Below, in pieces: positions 1 through 10,397 of a DNA stretch of 52,190 nt. The notes under the pieces are model-generated. The model had not been told where the DNA came from. It searched no databases and was given only the letters and a program-made list of their open reading frames with translations. The position numbers and the translations under genes are program-made. This DNA is from Gammaproteobacteria bacterium (GTDB lineage Bacteria > Pseudomonadota > Gammaproteobacteria > Pseudomonadales > Pseudohongiellaceae). The stretch covers positions 21,538 through 73,727 of the forward strand of contig PCCP01000048.1 in NCBI GenBank assembly GCA_002731775.1, written 5' to 3'. The number at the start of each line of letters is the position of its first letter. Position 1 is the stretch's first letter.

Positions 1-2765
1 AAAAGACTTACCAACCACAGCAGCTCGAAGATCACTGGTACCAGACCTGGGAAAAACGGGGCTATTTTGCGCCCCAGGGCGACGGTGAGCCCTACTGCAT
101 CGTCATCCCACCTCCGAATGTTACCGGCAGCCTGCACATGGGCCACGGTTTTCAACACGCGATCATGGATGCGCTTACCCGTTACCAGCGTATGCTAGGC
201 CGCCAGACTCTGTGGCAGGTAGGCACAGATCACGCCGGTATCGCTACCCAGATGGTGGTAGAGCGGCGCCTCGCCGCCGCCGGCAGCAGTCGCCAGCAGC
301 TGGGCCGTGACGCTTTCGTGGCCAAGGCCTGGGAATGGAAACAGGAGTCGGGTGGCATCATCACCCAGCAACTGCGACGCATGGGATCATCCCTGGACTG
401 GACCAGGGAACGTTTCACCATGGACCCGCAGCTGTCTTCGGTGGTGGAGAAAGCCTTCATCGATCTGTATGCAGAGGGGTTAATTTATCGCGGCAATCGT
501 CTCGTCAATTGGGACCCGCAATTACACACGGCTATATCCGATCTGGAAGTTATCTCTGAGGAAGAAAACGGTTCCCTGTGGTACTTCCGCTATCCGGTCA
601 CAGAGAGCAATGAGCAGATCACCATCGCCACGACCCGACCGGAAACGATGCTGGGCGATACTGCGGTCGCGGTGCACCCGGAAGACGAGCGCTTTAGCCA
701 CCTTGTCGGCAAGTTCGTGGACTTACCCCTTTGCGATCGGAAAATACCTATCATCGCCGACGACTATGTGGACCCCGAATTCGGTACCGGCTGCGTCAAA
801 ATCACTCCGGCCCACGACTTCAATGACTACGAACTGGGCCAGCGCAACCAGTTGGAAGTGATCAACATCTTTACTGCAGATGCCTGTATTAACGAGAACG
901 CGCCGGCGGTGTACCAGGGCATGGATAGATTCGACGCCCGGGAAAAAGTGATCTCCGATCTCAAGGCCCTCGGCCTGCTTGATAAAATTGAGCCGCACAA
1001 ACTGAAGGTGCCGCGGGGTGATCGCAGCGGTGTTATCGTCGAGCCCTATCTCACCCATCAGTGGTACGTGGCAGTGCAGACGCTGGCCGACCCCGCGATC
1101 AAGGCGGTGGAAGACGGCGCTATCGAATTCGTGCCGAAGAACTGGGAGAACACTTACTTCGCCTGGATGCGGAATATCCAGGACTGGTGCATCTCTCGCC
1201 AGCTGTGGTGGGGACACCGCATTCCGGCCTGGTATGACGAAGATGGCAAGGTCTATGTTGGCCACAGCGAAGAAGAAGTGCGCGCCAGCCATAAACTCGG
1301 CGCCGGGATTCCGCTGCACCAGGATGAGGACGTTCTGGACACCTGGTTTTCTTCAGCGCTGTGGACCTTCTCCACCCTGGGTTGGCCCGATGAGCGGGAA
1401 TTTTTCGACCGCTTTCACCCGACCGATGTACTGGTTACCGGCTTCGACATCATTTTCTTCTGGGTCGCCCGCATGATCATGATGACGCTTAAATTCACCG
1501 GTGAGATCCCGTTCAAGAAAGTTTACATCACCGGCCTGGTGCGGGATGAGCATGGACAGAAAATGTCCAAATCCAAGGGCAATGTACTCGATCCCATCGA
1601 TTTGATCGATGGTATCGGCCTGAAGCAATTGATTGAGAAGCGCACCGCCGATCTGATGCAGCCGCAGTTGCAACAACAGATCGAGAAGCACACCCGGGAA
1701 TCATTCCCAGACGGCATCACCGGCTATGGTACCGATGCGCTTCGATTTACCTTCTACTCCCTGGCATCAACCGGCCGGGATATCAAGTTTGACCTGGGCA
1801 GGATCGAAGGCTTTCGCAACTTCTGCAACAAAATATGGAACGGGGCTCGCTATGTCCTCATGAACACCGAAGATAAAACCGTGGCCGACGCGAACGCAGC
1901 CGCAACGCATCTGTCCGTAGCCGATCGTTGGATCCTCAGTCGCTTCGAGAATACCGCGCAGGAAGTAGAACAGGCAATGGCCAATTATCGTTTTGACCTG
2001 GCCTCCCAGGCACTGCATGAATTTATCTGGAACGAGTACTGCGACTGGTACCTCGAATTGTCTAAACCCATTCTCTGGGATGAGGACGCAGATCCTGCCT
2101 ATGCCGAAGCGACCCGCTGGGCGCTACTGACGACTCTGGAGAAGAGTTTACGCCTGCTGCATCCATTCATGCCTTTTATCACTGAGGAAATCTGGCAGCG
2201 GGTGTCGCCCCTGCTACAGATAACTGGCGATAGTGTGATGCTGCAAGCCTATCCAGTTTTCGATGAAGCCCGGATAGACACCGAAGCCGAAGCCAGTGTC
2301 GAATGGATTAAAGGCATAATCACAGCGATTCGAAACATCCGCGGCGAGATGGATATTTCTCCGGCGAAGTCGATCGATGTGTTTCTGCGCGGCGCCGAGG
2401 ATCGGGACAGATCAAGATTAAACAGTTATAAACCTTATCTACAAAAACTTGCCAAACTCAAAAATATCGAATGGCTGGCGGCGGATCAGCTAGCCCCCAC
2501 TGCCGCCACCCAACTCCACGGCGGCATGGAAATCCTGGTGCCGATGGCGGGACTTATCGATGTTGAGGCCGAACGCGCGCGACTGCATAAGGAAATTTCC
2601 AAGCTCGAAGCGGGCCTGAAGACCGTAGAAGGGAAACTTGGCAAGCAAAAATTCGTCGACAACGCACCCGCTGCGGTGGTCGATAAGGAGCGTAGCAAAC
2701 AAACTGAAATGTCCACGGCACTGACTGCACTGCAGGAAAAATTCGGGCAACTGGATCAGTTGTGA
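1..2765 (+). CDS. valS: Valine--tRNA ligase (5' end just outside window)
   Basis: Class I aminoacyl-tRNA synthetase that charges tRNA-Val with valine in the cytoplasm and edits mischarged threonine. The reading frame is open from base 3 ([12 protein letters not shown]), which matches the extreme N-terminus of ValS proteins, so only about two codons plus the start lie upstream of the window. The HIGH-type motif HMGH is at 135-146, after PPPNVTGSL, and KMSKS is at 1560-1574. The C-terminus (about 2560-2720) is the charged helical arm typical of ValS. Length, about 920 residues, is slightly under the 951 of the E. coli enzyme. It converges on ispH with about 46 bp between the stops. The family call is very secure. 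Confidence 0.97.
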   Translation, partial: KTYQPQQLEDHWYQTWEKRGYFAPQGDGEPYCIVIPPPNVTGSLHMGHGFQHAIMDALTRYQRMLGRQTLWQVGTDHAGIATQMVVERRLAAAGSSRQQLGRDAFVAKAWEWKQESGGIITQQLRRMGSSLDWTRERFTMDPQLSSVVEKAFIDLYAEGLIYRGNRLVNWDPQLHTAISDLEVISEEENGSLWYFRYPVTESNEQITIATTRPETMLGDTAVAVHPEDERFSHLVGKFVDLPLCDRKIPIIADDYVDPEFGTGCVKITPAHDFNDYELGQRNQLEVINIFTADACINENAPAVYQGMDRFDAREKVISDLKALGLLDKIEPHKLKVPRGDRSGVIVEPYLTHQWYVAVQTLADPAIKAVEDGAIEFVPKNWENTYFAWMRNIQDWCISRQLWWGHRIPAWYDEDGKVYVGHSEEEVRASHKLGAGIPLHQDEDVLDTWFSSALWTFSTLGWPDEREFFDRFHPTDVLVTGFDIIFFWVARMIMMTLKFTGEIPFKKVYITGLVRDEHGQKMSKSKGNVLDPIDLIDGIGLKQLIEKRTADLMQPQLQQQIEKHTRESFPDGITGYGTDALRFTFYSLASTGRDIKFDLGRIEGFRNFCNKIWNGARYVLMNTEDKTVADANAAATHLSVADRWILSRFENTAQEVEQAMANYRFDLASQALHEFIWNEYCDWYLELSKPILWDEDADPAYAEATRWALLTTLEKSLRLLHPFMPFITEEIWQRVSPLLQITGDSVMLQAYPVFDEARIDTEAEASVEWIKGIITAIRNIRGEMDISPAKSIDVFLRGAEDRDRSRLNSYKPYLQKLAKLKNIEWLAADQLAPTAATQLHGGMEILVPMAGLIDVEAERARLHKEISKLEAGLKTVEGKLGKQKFVDNAPAAVVDKERSKQTEMSTALTALQEKFGQLDQL

Positions 2766-2811
2766 TGTGGGCCTCGGGCCTTGGGATGCGGAACAAATTA
2801 ACCCGCTGGTG

Positions 2812-3795
2812 TCAGGCACGAAGCTCCTTCGGGGTGCTGAAGACGATGTTTTCTTCAGCTCCTTTTAGCTCGACCGGCTCTTGCTGACAAATCTCCTTCA
2901 GTCTCGCCACCACTTCCTGCACCAGTACTTCCGGCGCCGATGCGCCCGCCGTGATACCAAACCTGGATTTATCCAGAAACCAGCCCGGCTCAATATCTTC
3001 GGCACTATCGATCAGATATGCTTCACAACCCAGTCGCTCCGCCAATTCCTTCAAGCGATTGGAATTCGAGCTATTCAGCGAACCAACCACCAAAAGTAAC
3101 TCACATTCCAGCGCCAGTTGCTTGACTGCGTCCTGTCGATTCTGTGTCGCATAACAAATATCTTTCTTGCGCGGTCCCTGGATTAATGGAAATTTTTCCT
3201 GCAATGCATCGATTACCTTCGAGGTGTCATCCATCGACAGGGTGGTCTGAGTGACATAGGAAAGCCGCTCCGGGTTTTGCACCTGCAAAGTCTGGACATC
3301 ATCCACCGACTCCACCAGGTAAATCTTGCCACCCGAGCTATTGTCATACTGACCCATGGTGCCTTCCACTTCGGGGTGATGAGCATGACCGATTAAGACA
3401 CATTCCCTGCCGGACTGGCTGAAATTCGTCACCTCCAGGTGGACCTTGGTAACCAGGGGACAGGTGGCATCGAACACCTTGAATCCCTTTAACTTGGCCT
3501 TTTCCCTGATTTGCTGGGAAACACCGTGGGCGCTGAAGATGACGATCGAGGGCCGGTTACGGGAATCCGTATCCGGAATCTCGTCCAGTTCCTCCACGAA
3601 TATGGCACCGCGATCGCGCAGGCTGTCCACCACGAACTTGTTATGTACGACTTCGTGTCTTACATAGACCGGGGCACCGAAGATATCCAGCGCCCGGCTA
3701 ACAATATCGATCGCGCGATCCACTCCAGCACAAAATCCCCGGGGATTGGCAAGATGAATAAAGGCAGCAGATTTCGGTAGTGGCGGAATGTTCAT
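2812..3795 (-). CDS. ispH: 4-hydroxy-3-methylbut-2-enyl diphosphate reductase
   Basis: Last enzyme of the MEP isoprenoid pathway: reduces HMBPP to IPP and DMAPP using a [4Fe-4S] cluster. The three cluster cysteines are C22 (in [11 protein letters not shown]), C112 ([11 protein letters not shown]) and C214 (ICYATQNRQ). The substrate-pocket residues H51, H90, H140, E142 (HPEVEGT) and T185 are also present. At 327 residues it is close to the 316 of E. coli. It is the last gene of the leftward ribF-ileS-fkpB-ispH block, a conserved gammaproteobacterial arrangement. The gap to fkpB is about 50 bp, so co-transcription is likely. Confidence 0.96.
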   Translation of the reverse strand: MNIPPLPKSAAFIHLANPRGFCAGVDRAIDIVSRALDIFGAPVYVRHEVVHNKFVVDSLRDRGAIFVEELDEIPDTDSRNRPSIVIFSAHGVSQQIREKAKLKGFKVFDATCPLVTKVHLEVTNFSQSGRECVLIGHAHHPEVEGTMGQYDNSSGGKIYLVESVDDVQTLQVQNPERLSYVTQTTLSMDDTSKVIDALQEKFPLIQGPRKKDICYATQNRQDAVKQLALECELLLVVGSLNSSNSNRLKELAERLGCEAYLIDSAEDIEPGWFLDKSRFGITAGASAPEVLVQEVVARLKEICQQEPVELKGAEENIVFSTPKELRA

Positions 3796-3847
3796 GGGTT
3801 TACCTTGGCCTTCGGTATACTATCTACAATAAGAAATCCAGGGCGCC

Positions 3848-4342
3848 TCAGGGTTTTACTTCGACACCAGCGACGTCCGCTGGTAATACTGCCACAATAT
3901 TTGCCTTGAAGACGATCCGCTTTCCCGCCAGTGGATGATTAAAATCCACGGCGATGGTCTGATCCGAGATTTCGGCTATGACACCGGGAAGACTAAATCC
4001 TGCCGCGTCTTTAAAGGACACCACGGCGCCAACTTCTGTTGATATCAGCTCATCTTCCAGTAAGTTTTTGAATTTGGCAACGGGGAATCGGTGTTGATTC
4101 CTGGGATTTACCACCCCGAATGCCTGTTCCGGCTCTAATATAGTTTCCAGTTCCTGACCTGGTTTCAAGCCGATCAGAACCGCTTCGAAACCCGGCAGCA
4201 TATTACCATCACCGAGGCGAAATTTTGCTGCTGGGGCTGCGAAATTGGAATCGATTACGTGGCCATCGGTGAGCGCCAGGGAAAAGTGTAGACTGACCAG
4301 GGAGCCTGGTTCGATCTGAATGTCGTCGTTGTTATCCGCCAC
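3848..4342 (-). CDS. fkpB: FKBP-type peptidyl-prolyl cis-trans isomerase
   Basis: SlpA/FkpB-type prolyl isomerase and chaperone, probably cytoplasmic because no signal peptide is seen. The family features are the FKBP core opening (SLVSLHFSLALTDGHVID), FRLGDGNMLPGFEAVLIGL, and the IF-domain and C-terminal signature VDFNHPLAGKRIVF. The start codon is GTG, 8 bp after the ileS stop. The only purine-rich element (ACGAG) directly abuts the GTG, so expression probably depends on translational coupling to ileS. It has 164 residues against about 149 in E. coli. lspA, which normally separates ileS from fkpB, is absent. Confidence 0.93.
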   Translation of the reverse strand: MADNNDDIQIEPGSLVSLHFSLALTDGHVIDSNFAAPAAKFRLGDGNMLPGFEAVLIGLKPGQELETILEPEQAFGVVNPRNQHRFPVAKFKNLLEDELISTEVGAVVSFKDAAGFSLPGVIAEISDQTIAVDFNHPLAGKRIVFKANIVAVLPADVAGVEVKP

Positions 4343-4350
4343 CTCGTTTA

Positions 4351-7179
4351 TCAGGCGAAACTGCGTTTTTCACCCGCACCCTCAATATTGTCGACACAGC
4401 GTCGACACAGCTGTGGGTGAGAAGCATCGCTGCCAACATCTTCACGGTGGTGCCAACAGCGCCCACACTTCGGCTGTGGCGATGCCGACACGCGAAGTTT
4501 GAGCCCGTCCACTTCCGTGTCTACCGCATCGGCACCGGCTTCGGATAGCGGACTAACCGTGGCTCGACTTGCGATCATTGCGAATCGCAGCTCATCGCCG
4601 AGTCGATGCAATTGCTGGCCCAATTCATCACTACAGTACAAGTCTATTTCTGCGCTGAGGCCCGAACCCAACGTCTTCTCTGCACGCCTGGTTTCCAGCT
4701 CCTTGTTCACGGCTGTTTTTATGGCCATCAACTGACGCCAAAAATCATCGGAAAAATCAGCCGATTCTTCATAATCCTTTTCGGCGGCATCGAAATCGCT
4801 AAGAAAAACCGACTCCACGCTGGCGCCGGGAATATTTTCCCAGATTTCGTCCGCCGTGTAGCAGAGGATCGGCGCAATTAGTCGGCTCAGCATTTCTAAT
4901 ATGTGATACATGGCGCTCTGCGTAGATCGTCGCGGGATACCGGCAGTCTGGGTTGTGTATTGCCGGTCCTTGATGATATCGAGATAGAAGCCCCCCAGTT
5001 CGGTCACGCAAAAATTGTGTATCGACTGGTAAATATTCAAAAACCTATAGTTATGATAATGCTCAATTATCTCTTTTTGCAGCAATTGGCACTGGCGTAC
5101 GATCCAGTAGTCCAGCGCCAGCATCTGCCCGGGAGCGACCAAATCATTTGCCGGTTCAAACTCATTCAGGTTCGCCAACATAAATCTGGCGGTGTTTCGA
5201 ATCCGACGGTAGGCATCCGCGACACGTTTGAAGATTTCATCGGAGACGGTCATTTCGCCACGATAGTCGGTCGCCGCCACCCAGAGCCTGAGAATATCGG
5301 CGCCATACTGCTGATAGATCTTCTCCGGTGCCACGGTGTTGCCCACCGACTTGGACATCTTCTTGCCTTCCGCATCGACGAAGAAGCCATGGGTCAGCAC
5401 CTGTTTGTATGGTGCGCTACCGTTCATGGCGATTGCGGTCTTCAGGGAAGACTGGAACCAGCCACGATGTTGATCGGAGCCCTCCAGATATAGATCGGCC
5501 GGGTATTGAAGCTCTTCCCGTTTTTGCAATACCGAATAATGGGTGACCCCGGAATCAAACCAGACATCCAGCGTGTCGGTAACCTTTTCGTAGTCAGCCG
5601 CGTCTTCACCCAGCAATTCTTCCGGCTTCAACTCGAACCAGGCTTCGATGCCAGAGAGTTCGATACGCCTGGCTACTTGTTCAACCAGCTCCGCCGTATT
5701 CGGATGCAGGGCCTGGGTTTTCTTATTAACAAACAGGGTAATCGGCACACCCCAGGTACGCTGGCGGGAAATACACCAGTCGGGGCTGCCTTTCAGCATG
5801 AGCTCGATTCGTGCCCTGCCCCAATCCGGAATCCACTGCGCACCTGCTACCGCCTCGACGGCGGAACCCAGCAAATCTTTTTCAGTCATACTGATAAACC
5901 ACTGCGGCGTCGCTCGATAGATCAGGGGCGTCTTCGTGCGCCAGCAATGGGCATAGCTATGGGTGATGGTGTCCTCCGCTACCAGCGCGCCCTCTGCCTG
6001 CAATACGGCAATCACCTGCTCATCCACTTTATATACATGGGCACCGGCAAACTTCCCGGCGGCGGCGGTGAAGACACCATTTTCATCTATCAGGTTGAGG
6101 GTTCCCAGGCCATAAAGCTGGCCGACGTTGAAATCGTCGACGCCATGATCCGGTGCTGTATGCACGGCACCAGTGCCGGCCTCGATGGTGACGTGCTCAC
6201 CGAGGATGATCGGTATTTCCCGGTCGATAAAGGGATGTTGAAGCAAGAGATTTTCCATGGCCGATCCCTTTGCCTGAGCAATAATTTCAAATTCCTCGCA
6301 GCCATAACGAGCCATCACCTCGGCAACCATGGCAGCGGCCAGCAACACCAATTCAGGCCCGGCACCGAGTTCACAACGGACCAGAGCATATTCCAGATCC
6401 CCGTGCAGGCACACCGCCTGATTCGAAGGCAAGGTCCAGGGTGTGGTAGTCCAGATAAGCACGGAGATTGGCAACCCATCGCTGGTGGCGGCCTCTGCAC
6501 CGATGGCAGTCATCAAGGCATCGGTATCTCGCAACTTGAATCGCACGTCGATGGCGAAGGAGGTTTTATCCTGGTATTCGACCTCCGCCTCCGCCAGCGC
6601 CGAAGCACCAACCACACTCCAGTAAACCGGCTTATAGCCCTTCACCAGGTGGCCGTTTTCCACGATTTTTCCAAGGGCACGGACAATATTGGCTTCCGTG
6701 TCAAAATCCATAGTCAGGTAGGGATTATCCCAGTCGGCAAAAACTCCTAGCCTGATGAAGCCCTGTTTCTGGATTTCTACCTGGGTGCTGGCGTATTCTC
6801 GACAGGCTTGGCGGAATTCGGCATGGGTGATTTTCTGACCAGCCTTGCCCTTCTTCTTCTCTACGTTATGTTCGATGGGCAAGCCATGGCAGTCCCAGCC
6901 GGGTATATAGGGTGCGTCGAATCCACTCAGTGCCCTGGACTTCACTACGATATCTTTTAGAGTCTTGTTAATGGCATGGCCCAGGTGCAGATCGCCATTG
7001 GCGTATGGGGGCCCATCGTGCAATACGAATTTGGGCTTGCCGCGGTTCTTCTCACAGATGCGTTGATAAAGCTTGAGTCGCTGCCATTTTTCGAGCATGA
7101 CCGGCTCTCGCTGGGCCAGGTTGGCCTTCATGGGGAACTCGGTATATGGCAGATTTAAGCTGCTTTTATAATCACTCAT
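4351..7179 (-). CDS. ileS: Isoleucine--tRNA ligase
   Basis: Class I synthetase charging tRNA-Ile and hydrolysing mischarged valine in its CP1 editing domain. HLGH is at residues 65-68 (after PPYANGD), and KMSKS is at residues 607-611 (bases 5347-5361). The C-terminal zinc ribbon is intact ([10 protein letters not shown] and LCRRCVDNI), so this is the bacterial zinc-containing type. At 942 residues it matches E. coli IleS (938). It lies 71 bp downstream of ribF and 8 bp upstream of fkpB in the same direction. Confidence 0.97.
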   Translation of the reverse strand: MSDYKSSLNLPYTEFPMKANLAQREPVMLEKWQRLKLYQRICEKNRGKPKFVLHDGPPYANGDLHLGHAINKTLKDIVVKSRALSGFDAPYIPGWDCHGLPIEHNVEKKKGKAGQKITHAEFRQACREYASTQVEIQKQGFIRLGVFADWDNPYLTMDFDTEANIVRALGKIVENGHLVKGYKPVYWSVVGASALAEAEVEYQDKTSFAIDVRFKLRDTDALMTAIGAEAATSDGLPISVLIWTTTPWTLPSNQAVCLHGDLEYALVRCELGAGPELVLLAAAMVAEVMARYGCEEFEIIAQAKGSAMENLLLQHPFIDREIPIILGEHVTIEAGTGAVHTAPDHGVDDFNVGQLYGLGTLNLIDENGVFTAAAGKFAGAHVYKVDEQVIAVLQAEGALVAEDTITHSYAHCWRTKTPLIYRATPQWFISMTEKDLLGSAVEAVAGAQWIPDWGRARIELMLKGSPDWCISRQRTWGVPITLFVNKKTQALHPNTAELVEQVARRIELSGIEAWFELKPEELLGEDAADYEKVTDTLDVWFDSGVTHYSVLQKREELQYPADLYLEGSDQHRGWFQSSLKTAIAMNGSAPYKQVLTHGFFVDAEGKKMSKSVGNTVAPEKIYQQYGADILRLWVAATDYRGEMTVSDEIFKRVADAYRRIRNTARFMLANLNEFEPANDLVAPGQMLALDYWIVRQCQLLQKEIIEHYHNYRFLNIYQSIHNFCVTELGGFYLDIIKDRQYTTQTAGIPRRSTQSAMYHILEMLSRLIAPILCYTADEIWENIPGASVESVFLSDFDAAEKDYEESADFSDDFWRQLMAIKTAVNKELETRRAEKTLGSGLSAEIDLYCSDELGQQLHRLGDELRFAMIASRATVSPLSEAGADAVDTEVDGLKLRVSASPQPKCGRCWHHREDVGSDASHPQLCRRCVDNIEGAGEKRSFA

Positions 7180-7250
7180 TATTGTCGTTCAAAATCCCTG
7201 TTAGTCTCTTTGTCGGTCGTACCCGCTTCGACTGTTTTGCAACACTGCGG

Positions 7251-8195
7251 TTAAATACTTGGAGCGCTCAATACTTCCCGTACCCGCGCCACGTCGGCGC
7301 CAATTTGTTGCTTGAGCGCATCGAGACCATCAAATTTCAATTCTTCTCTGATTTTTTGCCTGAATATTACCGCGATAGTCTTGCCATAGAGGTCCTCATC
7401 AAAATCCAGTATATGGGCTTCCAGCAAGGCGTTGCCGTCGTCGGTCACCGTTGGCCGGTAGCCGATATTCACCGCCGCCTGTCGGTAACGGTCGCCGAGC
7501 CTTACTTCACAGGCAAAGACCCCGTGCAGTGGAATCCGTCGCCTCTGGGGGTTGATATTGCAGGTAGGGAAGCCCAGATCGGTACCGAGGCGCTGCCCTC
7601 TCACCACTTCACCCTCTATCGAGTAGGGCCTGCCTAATAATTGTTCCACCAGCTCAAAATTAGCTTCTGCTAACTGTTCCCGAATAAAAGTACTACTGAT
7701 GCGCTGACCATTGCGTTCATAGGACGCGGTTTCCAGCACCTCGAAGCCAAACTCCCTGCCCTTCGCCTGCAACAGGGAAAAATTTCCCTTGCGCTTGTGT
7801 CCAAAACGAAAATCATTGCCGACGATGAAACAGGCTATGCCAAGGCCCTCCACCAGGATGTCTTGGATATAGTCCTGCGCACTCAATTCGCTCAAGGCCT
7901 TATCGAAGGTGAGCTGAAACACGAAATCAATCCCAAAACTTTCCAGCAGCGCTAATTTCTCGCGCAGCGAAGTCAGCCGCGCCGGACTATCTCCACCAGG
8001 GCCGGCAAAAAATTCCTCCGGATGGGGCTCTATCAGTATCACCAGTGAGGGTAGGTTCAGTAGCACTGCCCTATGCTTGAGCTGATCCAGTATCAGTTGA
8101 TGACCCAGATGCACACCATCGAACTTGCCAATGGTGGCGACGCAACTTTGCTGCAGTTGGGAGAAACGGTTGGTATCTTCAATAATTATCATCAA
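7251..8195 (-). CDS. ribF: Bifunctional riboflavin kinase / FAD synthetase
   Basis: Makes FMN and then FAD from riboflavin and ATP in the cytoplasm. The N-terminal nucleotidyltransferase domain shows GKFDGVHLGHQ (residues about 23-33), IEPHPEEFF and a later GNDFRFGHKRKG. The C-terminal kinase domain shows the GFPTCNI motif and LHGVFACEV. The length of 314 residues is normal for RibF. The start chosen (MMIIIEDTN) has no clear Shine-Dalgarno sequence. Position as first gene before ileS is the conserved gammaproteobacterial order; no rpsT or murJ is adjacent upstream. Confidence 0.95.
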   Translation of the reverse strand: MMIIIEDTNRFSQLQQSCVATIGKFDGVHLGHQLILDQLKHRAVLLNLPSLVILIEPHPEEFFAGPGGDSPARLTSLREKLALLESFGIDFVFQLTFDKALSELSAQDYIQDILVEGLGIACFIVGNDFRFGHKRKGNFSLLQAKGREFGFEVLETASYERNGQRISSTFIREQLAEANFELVEQLLGRPYSIEGEVVRGQRLGTDLGFPTCNINPQRRRIPLHGVFACEVRLGDRYRQAAVNIGYRPTVTDDGNALLEAHILDFDEDLYGKTIAVIFRQKIREELKFDGLDALKQQIGADVARVREVLSAPSI

Positions 8196-8355
8196 TTTGG
8201 CACTGGGAGTCGGAAAAGCGCCGAATTATACTCCTTTCTCCAGAATCTGTGCAGCTTATTCCCGGAATCGAATTAAGGGCGCATTTCGTGACCGAAACCA
8301 CCGGTTTCAATGCCTTTCGGGCTACCACAATGGATTGAGGAGGAGTCGGAAATGT

Positions 8356-8595
8356 CTAACGGGATTTACTGTCCGATTGCCCTTCTGCCTTCAGGGTATG
8401 CAGGCCTTTTCGAAACAGGATATTGGCGATTGCGATCATGCAGATGATCAGAACACCCTGGCCGATCATGGTGTTGACAACGGAAATAGTTTCCGGACGG
8501 ATCGAGATTAAGATGAGATTGATGCTGGTGGCGATGACAGCCACCGCGATGATCACGGCCAGCAGAAGCTGGGATACGGCAATAAATCTGCTCAT
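8356..8595 (-). CDS. Small two-helix membrane protein, function unknown
   Basis: About 79 residues with two hydrophobic segments (FIAVSQLLLAVIIAVAVIAT and MIGQGVLIICMIAIANILF) and a short charged C-terminus. I do not recognise the family. The frame stays open to an ATG at 8646. I place the start at 8595 (MSRFIAV) because a near-consensus sigma-70 promoter occupies 8602-8630, inside the longer version. That promoter predicts transcription starting at or next to the A of this ATG, so the mRNA would be leaderless. It lies in the same direction as, and just downstream of, the acyltransferase gene. Reality of the gene is moderately supported by its two clean helices. Confidence 0.6.
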   Translation of the reverse strand: MSRFIAVSQLLLAVIIAVAVIATSINLILISIRPETISVVNTMIGQGVLIICMIAIANILFRKGLHTLKAEGQSDSKSR

Positions 8596-8601
8596 GGGGC
8601 A

Positions 8602-8630
8602 ATTATAGGGCCCGCTCTCCGAGTCTGCAA
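8602..8630 (-). promoter_or_regulatory. Sigma-70 promoter with predicted leaderless start
   Basis: On the minus strand TTGCAG (8630-8625), a 17-nt spacer, then a perfect TATAAT (8607-8602). Seven nucleotides after the -10 hexamer comes the ATG at 8595. This is the strongest sigma-70-like promoter I found in the window. Confidence 0.6.
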
Positions 8631-8651
8631 CGGCGTTCCAGTGCACCAGGG

Positions 8652-10397
8652 TCAGGCTGAGTCCTGTAGAGAGTGGATTGACATGAAGCGTTCATAGCCC
8701 TGGGCACCCAGAAACCGAATCAGTGTCCTTGCCTGGGTTTTTCGGGCATCGACGATAATTAAACCTTCCAGGGAATTGTTAAATCCAGAGTGCACGTTGA
8801 AACACACCAGCTTGCCATTCAATGCAAGATAGTGACGCAGCAATACTGGTACTGCCTTACCCGGATCGCAACGCCCGATGAGTTTCCCTAACATCTTGAT
8901 ATTGGTTAATTCAGCCAGAAATTCTTTACTCCAGACTCTGTTCAGTATCACGTGGGGTGTTATGGGTTTCACCAGCTGCTCAAATTCGTCGGCTTTAAAA
9001 TTTTCGAGCATGGTATCGGCTATCAAGGCGCGGGCCAGGTCGCTGTACTCACGGGAGATGCTTACGGAACCAAACAAGGTGTGATACTTGGGCCTTTGCA
9101 CCAGTATCTTGCCGATTCCCCGCCACAGTAAATTCAGTGATACGGCTCGACGCTGATAGTCGGGGTGGATAAAGGATCTGCCCATTTCGATGGCGGCACC
9201 GAGTTGCCTGATAAAGCTGTCATCGTATTTATACAAAGACCTGCTGTAGAGTCCCTTGATTCCGTGCTTTGCAACGATTTCATCCACCAGACCGATGCGA
9301 TAGGCACCGGCAATTCGCTGCTTCAACTTATCCCACAGAAACAGGTGCAGGTAATGTGGATCGAATCGATCCGAGTCATTGGACAGGCCGGTGCCTTCGC
9401 CTACGGAGCGAAATGCAACCTCTCTGGCGATGGCGATTTGCTCCATGATGGCACCGAGACTCGAAAATGGTGCGCAATAAACGTCCAGCTCTTCATTTTC
9501 GATCAGGCGGTATTGTTCCAACTCATCGATTGCCTGCAGCAGCTCGCTACTAATCGCTGGCCGATCCAGTTGATCGATAGCCTTCTCGTATCTTGCCTGG
9601 TGCAGCGTTGGCATCGGCGCCAGGGCGTCGGTGCTTACCCGCAGGTAATCGGTGACTGCCTTGGGACTCTGCAATAATCTCAACTCCGGTGCCGGCACCG
9701 CGCGACCAATCGTCAGCTCCAGCACAAAGTTCTTTTTATTTGCTAACTGGCGCGGCAGCAAGGCAGTTCTCAGGCGCGGATGCAGCATACCGGCGGCGTA
9801 GAAATACGCGCTGTTGCCGCCGCCGACGTGGATCGGCAGGCAGGTGCACTGGTAGCGTTTCAATAACTGACCGACCAGTCGATTCCAGGGCCTGTCCTCT
9901 ACCCGGCGCTGGCTAAAAACATAGGTAGACACCATGCCGGCAGGAAATATCAACACCGCACCATCATTTTTCAGGTGTTTGTGCAGCCGTTTTATGCTGG
10001 CCAGATTGCCAGCCGCAGCATTGCTGGAAAGTACGTCGACACCAATAAACAGATCGGAAAGTTCAGGAATCCGGCACAAAAGCTCGTTGGTCAGCACCTG
10101 CAAATCGGGCCGAATATCAGCAATCACCCTGGCGATCGCCACGCCTTCGAGACCACCGAGGGGGTGGTTGGCCACAATCAGCAGGGGTCCGGTACGAGGA
10201 ATCGTATCCAGGTTTTCGCCATTGTTCAGCTGCACCGACACTCCCAGGGCATCGAGGCTGTACTGGTTGAATTCATGGGGATTCAATCCCCGGGGCCTGG
10301 CGTCATAGATCGCCCCAAGGCGATCCAGACCCAACAATTTCTCCAGGACAGCAGAGACAAACCTGGGTTTAAACGGCAGCCTGCAGGGATTAGTCAT
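8652..10397 (-). CDS. Bifunctional acyltransferase: PlsC-like + OlsB-like GNAT domains
   Basis: 581 residues with two acyltransferase modules. Residues about 1-265 resemble lysophospholipid acyltransferases: VANHPLGGLEG (catalytic His78, with an acidic residue after six positions rather than the classic HX4D) and FPAGMVS. Residues about 300-480 resemble the hemolysin/OlsB family of acyl-ACP-dependent N-acyltransferases: AYRIG, LYSRSLYKYD, EMGRSFIHPDYQRR. The same fusion occurs in OlsF, which acylates the amine of ornithine and then the resulting hydroxyl to make ornithine lipid. The substrate here is unknown. It overlaps the upstream ATP-grasp gene by 8 bp, implying translational coupling and a shared pathway. 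Confidence 0.75.
   Translation of the reverse strand: MTNPCRLPFKPRFVSAVLEKLLGLDRLGAIYDARPRGLNPHEFNQYSLDALGVSVQLNNGENLDTIPRTGPLLIVANHPLGGLEGVAIARVIADIRPDLQVLTNELLCRIPELSDLFIGVDVLSSNAAAGNLASIKRLHKHLKNDGAVLIFPAGMVSTYVFSQRRVEDRPWNRLVGQLLKRYQCTCLPIHVGGGNSAYFYAAGMLHPRLRTALLPRQLANKKNFVLELTIGRAVPAPELRLLQSPKAVTDYLRVSTDALAPMPTLHQARYEKAIDQLDRPAISSELLQAIDELEQYRLIENEELDVYCAPFSSLGAIMEQIAIAREVAFRSVGEGTGLSNDSDRFDPHYLHLFLWDKLKQRIAGAYRIGLVDEIVAKHGIKGLYSRSLYKYDDSFIRQLGAAIEMGRSFIHPDYQRRAVSLNLLWRGIGKILVQRPKYHTLFGSVSISREYSDLARALIADTMLENFKADEFEQLVKPITPHVILNRVWSKEFLAELTNIKMLGKLIGRCDPGKAVPVLLRHYLALNGKLVCFNVHSGFNNSLEGLIIVDARKTQARTLIRFLGAQGYERFMSIHSLQDSA

Noticed and set aside
723-1319. 198-codon frame on the minus strand
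   Set aside because: Antisense to valS, with no ribosome-binding site or recognisable domain.
5506-6750. 414-codon open frame on the plus strand
   Set aside because: It lies wholly antisense to ileS, which has every IleS motif. The translation has no domain-like features; it is a shadow of the real gene's codon pattern.
8352-8447. 31-codon plus-strand frame with a strong GAGGAGGAG ribosome-binding site
   Set aside because: It runs antisense through the small membrane protein gene and encodes no plausible peptide. The Shine-Dalgarno match alone is weak evidence.
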